From Armatimonadota bacterium (GTDB taxonomy: Bacteria > Armatimonadota > Armatimonadia > Armatimonadales > Capsulimonadaceae), in assembly GCA_025353925.1 (NCBI GenBank), contig JANXNV010000173.1:1-56025 (forward strand): DNA of 56,025 nucleotides, written 5' to 3'. The notes beneath the pieces are model-generated. The model searched no databases and had not been told where the DNA came from. It worked only from the letters and a program-made list of their open reading frames with translations. Positions 33,819 through 41,925 of this stretch are shown in pieces. The position numbers were made by a program, and so were the translations under genes. How positions within the stretch are numbered: the stretch's first letter is position 1; every line of letters starts with the position of its first letter.

Positions 33819-34817
33819 TTGTCACCTCTTTCTCAGTTTGGCAGTTTGCCAAAATCGTACTATGATGTTCATGCTTGGGCTGATTATTTAGAAATCCTTT
33901 GCTTAGTCAGCGTCGATCAAAATTTGTCAAAAGGCGATATATTGGATCGAATAAGAACTATCAAAGATGATGTGTCTATGGATGGAGATGATAGTGAAGA
34001 CATAAGCATTGAGGATCAAGAAGAAATAAGCGGTTTGGGTCCTGCTCAGATGAACGACAAATGGGTCACGAGGGTGAATGACTGGTTTGAGCATTTGAGC
34101 TATCGCTCGTGTTCTTTCTCCAATGCTTATCCATTTTCATTATCTGGTGCTGAAGACGTCATTGAAGTAACAACTACTCTCAGTGCCGAGAAGGAACTTT
34201 ATATTTTCCTACTCCTGTGTGCGAACTTACGTTACTGCAAAAGCTCTATATCTGTCCTGACGCGAACTTTTGAGCAACTAAGTGCTGAGGTATTGAAATC
34301 TTGTTTGGCTGATACAGCTGAGGTTCATATTTTTGGGACCAGTCAGACAGAGGAGGGTCGCTACACAGGAAACTTGTGGAAAAACATTAATCAGCTCGCT
34401 CAAGATTTAGGAGAAAAACTCAGTATTGAAGAAAAGGATCTGCCAAAACCGAATTATGGGGACGGCGGTTTGGATATTGTGGCTTGGATCCCATCCGGTG
34501 ACTCAAATTCGCACCGCATCGTGATATTCGGACAATGTGCATGTACGGAAGAATGGGAAACGAAACAATATACCGCTACCGCCAGGAAATGGCGGCAATT
34601 CATGTCTTTGAGTGCAGGAGTGAGCACCGTTGTTTTTATTCCACACTCGCTCAGACAAGCAAATGGTGGTTGGCATGATAAGGCGAATATAGCAACTGTT
34701 ATGATGGATCGTTCAAGGTTTATGTTTTTGCTGAAAAACAAGCTAAATAAATTTGAGACAAGTCTAAGCAAGAAAATCGTAGAGCAAGTTATAGCACAGC
34801 GAGAAGATATTTTTTAG
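33819..34817 (+). CDS. Putative restriction endonuclease, PD-(D/E)XK-like
   Basis: A 332-residue protein starting at a TTG with GGGAG 7 nt upstream. The nuclease-like core is near residues 212-245: NYGDGGLDIVAWIP, then RIVIFGQCACTEEWETKQ. GDGGLDIV supplies the metal-binding Asp. The second strand has Gln-Cys-Ala where Glu-x-Lys is usual, with a Lys further on, so the active site is a variant. The N-terminal 200 residues are helical and acidic and not recognised. Position between a ParB-fold gene and a convergent cytosine methylase supports a restriction role. Confidence 0.65.
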   Translation: MSPLSQFGSLPKSYYDVHAWADYLEILCLVSVDQNLSKGDILDRIRTIKDDVSMDGDDSEDISIEDQEEISGLGPAQMNDKWVTRVNDWFEHLSYRSCSFSNAYPFSLSGAEDVIEVTTTLSAEKELYIFLLLCANLRYCKSSISVLTRTFEQLSAEVLKSCLADTAEVHIFGTSQTEEGRYTGNLWKNINQLAQDLGEKLSIEEKDLPKPNYGDGGLDIVAWIPSGDSNSHRIVIFGQCACTEEWETKQYTATARKWRQFMSLSAGVSTVVFIPHSLRQANGGWHDKANIATVMMDRSRFMFLLKNKLNKFETSLSKKIVEQVIAQREDIF

Positions 34818-34866
34818 TGTAGTCCCACACCTTATACCCTTGAAAGGCTTGGTGCCTTCAGGCTGA

Positions 34867-36009
34867 TTAAATATTTTGTTTTGCCCTCTTTGCAGACTGT
34901 ATAGCTTTTAAATGAGTGTCAAAATTTTGTTCAGAAACATATTGCGGTGAAATAGTGGATTTCAAGCCAACTCCTGATGTCAGGCCTTGAACAATGTGTT
35001 CCATCAGAAGTGGCGGTACTGCATTTCCTACTTGCCAGTACTTTGCCTCAACAGATCCTTCTGGTTCAATCTCAACAGGAAATGTTTGAAGTACGGCACA
35101 TTCTCTCCAGGATAAGCGGCGAGGCAGTTCTAAAACAGGCAGATTGGGGACATTAGCGCGGTGTTCGTACTCTTGTGTAAATTCCCATTGCTGTTTCGAT
35201 CCATTACGCCAATCAGATGAAATCATGTGCATGGTGGGGGATGCTGGATGAAGTGTCACATGTCGCCAGTTAGACACAACCGTATATGCTGGGTCACCCC
35301 ATGCACGCTTACGATTCCTTGACATAAACCACCATGAAAATGGATCCTTCTCAGGATGATAGTATTCCCCAGTACAATCGAGCGGCAAGTCTATGAGTGC
35401 TTCGCCGTGTGAAGCATATGGTGTCTGCAGTTTACTCAGTGGCCCATGCGTAGGCTTCGGAAACCAATAATATGCACCGATGTCTCTGCGTACACCTACG
35501 AGGAATATCCTTTTTCTATCCGCAGGCACTCCATAGTCTTTTGCGTTCAAAGATAAGAATGAAACCAAATATCCTTGACCTGCTTCACTGAATGCCTTGA
35601 TTTGCTCATATAAGTAACGACCATTTTCAAGTAATTGCATACCGGCCACATTTTCAACGACAAAGTATCGTGGATTTGTTTGTACTAAACAACGTAGGAA
35701 TTCTTTATATAGACTAGTTCTATCGTCACTTTCTGGTAGTCGGGGGCCACCCATTGTAAAGCTTTGACATGGGTAGCAGCCAATTAGTATATCGCAAGAT
35801 GGAAAACTTGGTATCTCCCTAATGTTTTTAGTGTTAACCACTGTTTCATCATTTGCAATAATGCTCTTAAATGCCTCATAAGTCTTTGTTGCAGGCAAAA
35901 AACAATCGTTAGAAAATATTACGTCAACGCCAGCCCGCTTTGCGCCAAGATCACTCCCGCCACAACCACTAAATAACGACACCCCCACTAACCTGTTCCT
36001 AGCTGTCAC
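34867..36009 (-). CDS. DNA (cytosine-5) methyltransferase
   Basis: Conserved m5C motifs are all present: I LFSGCGGSDLG, IV GCYPCQSFTMGG with catalytic Cys, VI VVENVAG, VIII ADRKRIFLVGVR, IX RECAVLQTFP and X QVGNAVPP. The stretch of about 130 residues between VIII and IX is the target-recognition region; the site cannot be read from it. The GTG at 36009 is preferred because AAGGA lies 6 nt upstream; a GTG five codons earlier (36024) has no ribosome-binding site. It is convergent with the nuclease gene. It would protect host DNA from the cognate enzyme. Confidence 0.93.
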   Translation of the reverse strand: MTARNRLVGVSLFSGCGGSDLGAKRAGVDVIFSNDCFLPATKTYEAFKSIIANDETVVNTKNIREIPSFPSCDILIGCYPCQSFTMGGPRLPESDDRTSLYKEFLRCLVQTNPRYFVVENVAGMQLLENGRYLYEQIKAFSEAGQGYLVSFLSLNAKDYGVPADRKRIFLVGVRRDIGAYYWFPKPTHGPLSKLQTPYASHGEALIDLPLDCTGEYYHPEKDPFSWWFMSRNRKRAWGDPAYTVVSNWRHVTLHPASPTMHMISSDWRNGSKQQWEFTQEYEHRANVPNLPVLELPRRLSWRECAVLQTFPVEIEPEGSVEAKYWQVGNAVPPLLMEHIVQGLTSGVGLKSTISPQYVSEQNFDTHLKAIQSAKRAKQNI

Positions 36010-36046
36010 ACATTTTTCCTTCACACGAAATTTGTTAAGTCTATAT

Positions 36047-36081
36047 ATTATACTGTAATGCGCCTGAATGTCAGGCGCATT
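36047..36081 (-). promoter_or_regulatory. Methylase promoter overlapped by a perfect palindrome
   Basis: On the minus strand CTGACA (36074-36069) lies 16 bp from TATAAT (36052-36047), a good sigma70 promoter for the methylase. AATGCGCCTGA (36057-36067) and TCAGGCGCATT (36071-36081) form a perfect 11-bp inverted repeat with a 3-bp centre that covers the -35 box and much of the spacer. It is placed as an operator for autoregulation. The arms contain GCGC, which could itself be methylated. Confidence 0.7.
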
Positions 36082-36153
36082 TTCGGGTTCAATTTAAGAA
36101 TGTTTGTCAATCGAAGGGTATTCGACTATCTGTGAATTAAAAGGAGGAAATTT

Positions 36154-36237
36154 GTGCAAGTTACAAATTGCAGTCCTTGCATACAAGATGTGGTAAACTA
36201 TTTCCAGCGATTTCGTAAGCCCCGCACCCCAAGTTAG
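36154..36237 (+). CDS. Candidate 27-residue small ORF across the right repeat
   Basis: A perfect Shine-Dalgarno sequence AAGGAGG (36141-36147) lies 6 nt before a GTG at 36154. The frame encodes QVTNCSPCIQDVVNYFQRF then RKPRTPS and stops at 36235-36237. Its VVNYFQRFRK part is encoded by the direct repeat and parallels VVNYFQQLRK on the left side, so the repeat may be a piece of a coding sequence. It could be a leader peptide for the helicase gene or a decayed gene end. Confidence 0.35.
   Translation: MQVTNCSPCIQDVVNYFQRFRKPRTPS
36188..36219 (+). repeat. Right direct repeat of island
   Basis: This copy reads ATGTGGTAAACTATTTCCAG then CGATTTCGTAAG and differs from the left copy only at two bases (36209 and 36211). 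It ends 44 bp before the UvrD-like start codon. Confidence 0.85.
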
Positions 36238-36263
36238 TTATCTTTTCCTAAGTCAGTCACTTT

Positions 36264-38402
36264 ATGTCCCAAGCCACCCTCGAAGCCATTACCGAAGACC
36301 TGCACCGCAGCCGGTCCGCCACACTCTTGCCTGCACTGGAAGCGGGCCTGAATACCGAGCAGATACAGGCCTTTTCCCATGATGATGGCCCCTGCCTGGT
36401 CCTGGCCGGGGCGGGCAGCGGCAAAACCACCGTGCTGACCCGCCGGGTCGCGCGGCTTCTCGCCCGGGGCACTGATCCGCAGCGGATATTTGTCGCCACG
36501 TTTACCAAGAAAGCCGCCGAGGAAATGGGCAGCCGCCTTGCTGCCCTGCTGGGCGAAGGCGGTGAAGCGATTGTCGAGAAGATGTGGATCGGCACATTCC
36601 ACTCGCACTGCCTGCGGATCCTCAAGTTCGAGTGGGCGCATCTCTTTGGCAAAGCAGGCTACTTTCAGCTCGCCGACGAAAACTGGCAAATTCGGGTCGC
36701 AAAAGCCATTCTGGGTGACAAGGACTGGATGGCACGCGGGCTGCCCTCGCCTCCCTTCGGCCTGAATGTGGCCTATGACCCCAAAGGAGCACTCTCCGCC
36801 GTCTCCGCCGTCAAGAACCGTGGATTTCAGGTGGAAGAAGCCGAAGCCGCCTTCCGTGCCCACGAGCCGCTCTGGGCGGATCCCAGTATCCAGATACTCG
36901 CCAAGTTCTGGCGGTGCTACGAACAGGCGAAGCAGGCGAAATTCGATATCCTCGCGAAGAAGCCGTCCCGGCGTTTAGACTTTGATGACCTGCTGATCGA
37001 AGCCCTGAAGCTGCTTCAGGAGCAGCCTGCCATCCGGCAGAAGTATCAGCAGTTCTTCCAGTATCTTTGCATCGACGAGACCCAGGATACGTCGTCAGTG
37101 CAGTGGGAGATCGCCCGGCTGCTTTCCGCCGCGCATTCCAATATCTTCATCGTCGGGGATGTCGGCCAGGCCGTCTACGGCTTTCGCGGCTGCTCCCCCG
37201 AGGCAACCGTCGGGCAGTTTGGGGCGGCCTATCCCAGTGGAACAGTGATCCGGCTGCCGACCAACTACCGCTCGACGGCCACCATTGTGCGGGTCGCCAA
37301 TGAGCTGATCGAGTGCTCAGGAATCGACGCGAAGTACCGGCTGGAAATGGCTTCGGTGCACCCTGAGGGCGAACCGCTGTCTCAGCACGAACACGAGCAT
37401 GCCGACGCCGAAGCACTCTTTGTGGCCGAGTCCCTGAAGCAGATCCAGGAAACCGGGGCCGCTCTGCGAGACTGCGTGGTGCTCTTCCGCACGAATGCTT
37501 ACTCCCGGGCTTTGGAGGAAGCGTTCGTCAAAAACGGTGTCCCCTACGTCCTGCAAGGCGCGATGGGCTTTTATGCCCGCCGGGAAGTGCGTGACCTCGT
37601 AGCGTTTTTGCAGCTCTCCGTCGAGCGCGACAGCCCTGCCGCCGATGAGGCCGTCAAGCGGGTGCTGAATGTCCCCTCCAAGTCCTTCGGCAAGCCGACG
37701 CATTTTCTGGGCGGGGCCTTTATCGCCGCGCTGGAAACGCAGGCTGCCCTCAAAAATCAGTCGCTGTACAAGACGCTGGCAACGGGCCAATTTAAGACCT
37801 GGCAGGGGCTGGCCGCCAAAGACTTCCGGGACATGGTGCGGGATATCGCGCTCGCCGGGGACTCTGCCGAAGCCCGTCTGCGGAAGGCCCGGGATATGGG
37901 CTACGATGACTGGCTGCTGCGCGAAGAAGGCCATGTGGAAGACGAGGGCAACTCCCGCCTCGATAACCTCGAAGAGCTATGCACCGCCGCCGCCGCTTTC
38001 CCCACTCCTCTGGACTTCGTGGCGTTTGTGGCGGCCCAGAACAAGCCGATTGGCGAGGAAGAAGCGGGCGATGCCGTCGAGATGATGACCATCCACCGGG
38101 CGAAAGGCCTGGAATGGCCCGTCGTGTTCGTCGTCGGTTTTGCGTTCGGCATGCTGCCCCATCACCGCTCCCTGCGCTGGCTGGACGAGGAAAAAACCCA
38201 GCTTGCCGGGGACAGCATCGAGGAAGAGCGGCGGCTGGCCTATGTGGCGATTACCCGTGCCAAAGAGCGTGTCTATCTATCGTGGCCCTTGCAGCACCAA
38301 ACGCGGGCATTGACCCGTTCGCCGTTCCTTAAAGAGATGCCGTCGCTGCCAGAGATGGAAGCTGCCCCACTCGGAACTGTCTCGAAAGAGGCGAGTTCTT
38401 GA
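36264..38402 (+). CDS. UvrD/PcrA-like superfamily 1A DNA helicase
   Basis: A 712-residue helicase with the Q-motif LNTEQIQA, Walker A AGAGSGKTTVLTRR, Ia FVATFTKKAAEEM, II LCIDETQDTS (DETQ form), III VGDVGQAVYGFRG, IV LPTNYRSTATIV, V TIHRAKGLEWPVVFVVG and VI RRLAYVAITRAKERV. It unwinds DNA 3' to 5' in repair or recombination. It is slightly shorter than typical UvrD and lacks the usual C-terminal Tudor-like tail. The N-terminal 28 residues are unusual and there is no clear ribosome-binding site for the ATG, which lies in the region similar to the left repeat. Confidence 0.93.
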   Translation: MSQATLEAITEDLHRSRSATLLPALEAGLNTEQIQAFSHDDGPCLVLAGAGSGKTTVLTRRVARLLARGTDPQRIFVATFTKKAAEEMGSRLAALLGEGGEAIVEKMWIGTFHSHCLRILKFEWAHLFGKAGYFQLADENWQIRVAKAILGDKDWMARGLPSPPFGLNVAYDPKGALSAVSAVKNRGFQVEEAEAAFRAHEPLWADPSIQILAKFWRCYEQAKQAKFDILAKKPSRRLDFDDLLIEALKLLQEQPAIRQKYQQFFQYLCIDETQDTSSVQWEIARLLSAAHSNIFIVGDVGQAVYGFRGCSPEATVGQFGAAYPSGTVIRLPTNYRSTATIVRVANELIECSGIDAKYRLEMASVHPEGEPLSQHEHEHADAEALFVAESLKQIQETGAALRDCVVLFRTNAYSRALEEAFVKNGVPYVLQGAMGFYARREVRDLVAFLQLSVERDSPAADEAVKRVLNVPSKSFGKPTHFLGGAFIAALETQAALKNQSLYKTLATGQFKTWQGLAAKDFRDMVRDIALAGDSAEARLRKARDMGYDDWLLREEGHVEDEGNSRLDNLEELCTAAAAFPTPLDFVAFVAAQNKPIGEEEAGDAVEMMTIHRAKGLEWPVVFVVGFAFGMLPHHRSLRWLDEEKTQLAGDSIEEERRLAYVAITRAKERVYLSWPLQHQTRALTRSPFLKEMPSLPEMEAAPLGTVSKEASS

Positions 38403-38428
38403 CACTCCCACTCCAATTACGCTAAAAT
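38399..38428 (+). promoter_or_regulatory. Promoter of the aminotransferase gene, apparently leaderless
   Basis: TTGACA (38399-38404) overlaps the helicase stop codon and is followed after 18 bp by TAAAAT (38423-38428). The ATG of the next gene is at 38435, only 7 nt after the -10 box, so the transcript would begin at or next to the start codon. No Shine-Dalgarno sequence is present. Confidence 0.65.
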
Positions 38429-38434
38429 AGCTGT

Positions 38435-39709
38435 ATGGAAATGACCCCCGCTGAAGTCGAAGCGGTGACGCAGGACGTCATCGAAAAGTACCAAAAATTC
38501 GTCAATCCGACCCAAGTCGCCCTGCTAAAAGTCGGGGGGTTTGATCATATTGAGCACAAAGCCGAAGGGGTGCGAATCACCGATCTGGAAGGCAATATCT
38601 ACATCGACTGCCTCGGCGGTTACGGCGTCTTTTCGCTCGGCCACCGGCACCCGAAAGTCGTAGAGGCGGTCAAGAAGCAGCTCGACCTGATCCCGATGGC
38701 TTCTAAGACGTTTCTGAATAAGCCGCTCGCCGATCTCTGCGCGAAGCTGGCCGAAATCTCTCCCGGCGGCCTGCAGTACTCGTTCATCTCGAACTCCGGC
38801 GCGGAAGCCGCTGAGGCTGCGCTGAAGATCGCCCGCATGGCGACGGGAAAGACGGATTTTATCGCGACCGTCGGGGCGTATCACGGCAAGACGATGGGTG
38901 CCCTGGCGATCACGGGCCGCGAGGTCTACCGCAAGCCGTTTGAGCCGATGCTGCCCGGCGGCAGTTTCGTGCCGTTCGACGATGCCCCCGCTATCGAAGC
39001 GGCCATCACGGACAAGACCGCAGCGGTGATTCTGGAGCCGGTGCAGGGCGAAGGCGGCATTATCGTCCCTTCCCCAGACTACTTCCCGCGCGTCCGCGAA
39101 ATCTGCGATAAGCACCATATCCTGCTCATCGCCGACGAGGTCCAAACCGGTCTCGGGCGGACGGGAAAGATGTTTGCCGTGAACCACTGGGACGTCAAAC
39201 CCGATATGATGACCCTCGCCAAGTCTCTGGGCGGCGGTGTCATGCCCATCGGCGCGACCCTGGCGACGGCGGAGATCTGGGGGAAAGTCTTCCACGAGAA
39301 CCCGTTCATCCACACCAGTACGTTCGGCGGCGGTGAGCTGGCCTGCGCAGCGGCTCTGGCGGCCCTGGAAGTGATTTATGAAGAGGGCCTGCCCGCGAAA
39401 GCCGCCGAAAACGGCGCGTATTTCCTGCATGGCCTGCAGGCAATCGCAGAAAAGCACCCGAAAATTCTGAAAGAGGCGCGGGGATTAGGCTTGATGCTCG
39501 GCGTCGAGTTCACCGACAGCGACATCGGCAAGCTGGTCATCGGGACGATGGTGCATCGCGGGGTCGTGGCGGCTTACACGCTGAACAATCCCAAAGTCAT
39601 CCGTTTCGAGCCGCCGCTGGTGATCACCCGCGAAGAAATCGACACGGTGCTGGGAGTCTTCGAAGCGGGAGTGCTGGATGCAATAGAATTGCTGGGGGAT
39701 TTGATCTAG
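38435..39709 (+). CDS. Class III aminotransferase (putrescine/ornithine aminotransferase-like)
   Basis: A 424-residue PLP enzyme of the acetylornithine/ornithine/putrescine group. It has NSGAEAAEAALKIAR, GAYHGKTMGALAITG, the ILEPVQGEGGI strand, LLIADEVQTGLGRTGKMF with the PLP-binding Asp, and the Schiff-base Lys in MTLAKSLGGGVMPIG. The N-terminal YQKFVNPTQVALLK resembles putrescine aminotransferase (YgjG/PatA) more than ArgD. It would move an amino group from a diamine or omega-amino acid to 2-oxoglutarate. No polyamine or arginine gene is adjacent. Confidence 0.88.
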   Translation: MEMTPAEVEAVTQDVIEKYQKFVNPTQVALLKVGGFDHIEHKAEGVRITDLEGNIYIDCLGGYGVFSLGHRHPKVVEAVKKQLDLIPMASKTFLNKPLADLCAKLAEISPGGLQYSFISNSGAEAAEAALKIARMATGKTDFIATVGAYHGKTMGALAITGREVYRKPFEPMLPGGSFVPFDDAPAIEAAITDKTAAVILEPVQGEGGIIVPSPDYFPRVREICDKHHILLIADEVQTGLGRTGKMFAVNHWDVKPDMMTLAKSLGGGVMPIGATLATAEIWGKVFHENPFIHTSTFGGGELACAAALAALEVIYEEGLPAKAAENGAYFLHGLQAIAEKHPKILKEARGLGLMLGVEFTDSDIGKLVIGTMVHRGVVAAYTLNNPKVIRFEPPLVITREEIDTVLGVFEAGVLDAIELLGDLI

Positions 39710-39716
39710 GGGCAGT

Positions 39717-40172
39717 TCAGGGTTTGATGTCGGTCCAGAGTTCAGCTGGAGCGAAGAGCGAGAGATGACCGACATTCACGGTTGCGATAACAAAAGCGGA
39801 TACTGGCAAGCCCATATCCAGAGCTTGCGCTGCGATAAGCACATCGGCATCAAGTTCTTTCGGATCGGCAGTCGGTGTGCCTGCATTCCTTGCCTGCGCC
39901 CAGAGAGCAGCCCCCAGCAGTAGAGCAGTAGCAGTCAGATCCAGAAGCCGCCCTGCCTCCGCTGCATTAAATGAGTTCAGGCGAGCGATTCCGTTGGCTT
40001 TGCCGGAGCGAATAAGCTCACGTCTGACTTCATAATCGGCAATTGCAGGTACAACTATGTTGTGCCGGGCTGCATCCATATCGTAGATCCACTCCGCCAT
40101 GGCGATGGTTTCCGGTGTCCTTTTTGGGTTGGTGATCAAGCCTAGCGGTCCTGTGTCAAGAAAAATGGTCAT
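39717..40172 (-). CDS. PIN-domain protein (toxin of a TA pair)
   Basis: A 151-residue protein with D6 (TIFLDTGPLG), E48 (ADYEVRREL) and D108/D110 (KELDADVLIAA) of a PIN nuclease. The fourth acidic position appears as Asn (ATVNVGHL, N133), which occurs in some PIN families. The ATG at 40172 is one base from the antitoxin stop at 40174. It belongs to a different PIN subgroup from the three other toxins in the window. It is convergent with the aminotransferase gene, 7 bp apart, with no terminator between them. Confidence 0.8.
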   Translation of the reverse strand: MTIFLDTGPLGLITNPKRTPETIAMAEWIYDMDAARHNIVVPAIADYEVRRELIRSGKANGIARLNSFNAAEAGRLLDLTATALLLGAALWAQARNAGTPTADPKELDADVLIAAQALDMGLPVSAFVIATVNVGHLSLFAPAELWTDIKP

Positions 40173-40173
40173 A

Positions 40174-40476
40174 TCACTCACCCTCTGGGTAAAGAAGTCG
40201 GGACAAGGCATCTTTGCGCGGCTGGTTCATATTACGCTTAAATTCGGTTAGTTCTTGTGAAGCAGCTTGTAGTTGGACTGGATCTTCCGTCGCATCTTGT
40301 GCCAGCCACGTGCGCATGAGTGTCATAGTCGCCGTTTCCTCGACAGGCTTTGGCTGAGTATCAAAAATTTTCAGTTCTACGGTCGCACCGGCAGGTATTT
40401 CGCCACGGTGACTAAAAACTTCTTCAACACTCCCACGGTAGACTTTGCTAGGTTGTTCTTGCTGTAATTGCGCCAT
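40174..40476 (-). CDS. Antitoxin of PIN toxin
   Basis: A 100-residue protein directly upstream of the PIN gene. The N-terminus (KVYRGSVEEVFSHRGEIPAGATVEL) resembles a small beta-rich DNA-binding module; the rest is helical and acidic. The tail SRLLYPEGE recalls the SRE...YPEEG end of the antitoxin at 5265. It lies 48 bp downstream of the P450 gene on the same strand. Assigned by position and size. Confidence 0.65.
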   Translation of the reverse strand: MAQLQQEQPSKVYRGSVEEVFSHRGEIPAGATVELKIFDTQPKPVEETATMTLMRTWLAQDATEDPVQLQAASQELTEFKRNMNQPRKDALSRLLYPEGE

Positions 40477-40524
40477 GGTTTATCCTTCTGTAAATAGATT
40501 ATACCAACTCTCTCCACCAATATC

Positions 40525-41856
40525 TTAGCCGCGCCGCACCAGCGTCATCTGCATCCCGTAGCGGGACCGAAGGGTGATGATCGGCTGAGTCACGACCCGG
40601 TGACCGGGGACGAGGCGGGGACGCCATCTCTGGCCGAGCGTCGCTAGGGTCAAGATCCCCTCCATCCAGGAGAACTGCTCCCCAATACAAGTACGCGGAC
40701 CGCCGCCGAAGGGGAAATAGGCGAATTTCGGTCGCTCGGCCTCCGCTTCGGGGGTCCAGCGGTCCGGGTCGAAGCGATGCGGGTCAGGGAAGAAGCGCTC
40801 ATCCACGTGAGTCACGGCCTGTGAGGGCAGCACGATGGAGTTGGCCTTAAGAACGTAGCCACGCACTTCATAATCGGTCAGAATGCGGCGTCCAATGACC
40901 CAGGCGGGCGGGTAGATGCGCAGAGATTCAGCGAAGACGTTGCGGGTGTAGGGCAGAGCCTCAAGATCGTCCATTGTTGGAGTACGCCTGGCCAGCACGC
41001 TGTCGATTTCCTCATGAAATTTCCGCTCGGCCTCCGGGTTTTGCGAGAGCAAATACCAAGTCCAGGTCAGGGCATTAGCCGTCGTCTCGTGCCCGGCCAG
41101 AAACAGCGTCATGGCCTCATCGCGCACCTGAACATCGGTCATACTCTCGCCGTCTTCCTCATCCTGGGAGAGAAGCAGCATAGAAAGCAGATCTCCGCGA
41201 TCCCCGGAAGCCCGGTGCTCAGTGATCAGTCGGCTGATCTTCGCGTCCAGCAGGGCGCGGGCGACACGCGCACGGCGCACCACGGGGAGGGGCAGCTTCT
41301 CGAAAAAATCTGGCAGGGGCAGCAGCAGCAGCCGAAACAGAGCGATCACTTCCTCCATTGCACTGCCGATCTCAGCGGCCTCTTCCTCGACTACCGTATC
41401 GAAGAGGGTTTTGCCGACAATCGCCAGTGTCAGGTGCATCATCTCTACGGACATATCGACGGTCTGACCATCGTGCCACCGCTCTCCCGCCTGCCGGGAG
41501 TAGAACGTCATCGAGTCGCCGAACGCCGCCACGCGGCTCCGATGAAATGCCGGCTGGACCAATCGCCGCTGACGCAGGTGCCGCTCCCCCTCACTGGTAA
41601 GCAAACCCTCCCCAAGCAGCATCTTTGCACGCTCGAGACCACGGCCTTTTTTAAACTGTTTTTGACGGGTGACAAGAACGTCCTTGATCAGATCGGGGTG
41701 ATTGATGAGATAGACCGGGTGCTTCCCGAGGGGAAGCTGAACGATGTCGCCGTACCGGGCGGCAGCCCTCCGAAACAGGGCGATGGGATCGCGCCGTAGA
41801 GCGAGCAGGCATTCACCGGGGAAACGCTGCGGCAGAACAGGAGGCTGAGAACTCAT
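40525..41856 (-). CDS. Cytochrome P450
   Basis: A 443-residue soluble P450 with the I-helix motif FLAGHETTANAL, the K-helix ESLR, the PERF-like region DPDRWTPE and the heme-binding loop FPFGGGPRTCIGEQF with the axial Cys. It has no N-terminal membrane anchor. It is a monooxygenase needing separate reductase and ferredoxin, not seen nearby. Sequence style is like bacterial fatty-acid or terpenoid hydroxylases (CYP102/CYP110-like), but the substrate is open. It is transcribed away from the ferritin-like pair. Confidence 0.93.
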   Translation of the reverse strand: MSSQPPVLPQRFPGECLLALRRDPIALFRRAAARYGDIVQLPLGKHPVYLINHPDLIKDVLVTRQKQFKKGRGLERAKMLLGEGLLTSEGERHLRQRRLVQPAFHRSRVAAFGDSMTFYSRQAGERWHDGQTVDMSVEMMHLTLAIVGKTLFDTVVEEEAAEIGSAMEEVIALFRLLLLPLPDFFEKLPLPVVRRARVARALLDAKISRLITEHRASGDRGDLLSMLLLSQDEEDGESMTDVQVRDEAMTLFLAGHETTANALTWTWYLLSQNPEAERKFHEEIDSVLARRTPTMDDLEALPYTRNVFAESLRIYPPAWVIGRRILTDYEVRGYVLKANSIVLPSQAVTHVDERFFPDPHRFDPDRWTPEAEAERPKFAYFPFGGGPRTCIGEQFSWMEGILTLATLGQRWRPRLVPGHRVVTQPIITLRSRYGMQMTLVRRG

Positions 41857-41925
41857 GCACTCAGTATACCTTGCGTCTGCAGACTGCCGCAGATTCGCCG
41901 GACTGTTTGACGTGATTTTCCTAAA

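Larger units (their letters stand above)
32561..36219. mobile_element. Genomic island carrying a ParB/nuclease/cytosine-methylase module
   Basis: The block is visibly A+T-rich compared with both flanks and uses many TTA, AAA and ATA codons that neighbours avoid. It is bounded by a 32-bp direct repeat (32561-32592 and 36188-36219, 30/32 identical). It holds three defence-type genes and no integrase or transposase. The upstream chromosome ends in the FMN-protein leader and the downstream one resumes just before the UvrD-like gene. This is best read as a transferred restriction-modification island that duplicated or recombined at the repeat. Confidence 0.7.

Noticed and set aside
36057-36081. 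Hairpin as a terminator for a plus-strand transcript
   Set aside because: No plus-strand gene ends there, only a short T run follows, and the palindrome sits exactly on the methylase promoter, which favours an operator.
32561-36219. Insertion sequence or integrative element with its own recombinase
   Set aside because: No transposase, integrase or terminal inverted repeats were found; only direct repeats and the restriction-type genes are present.
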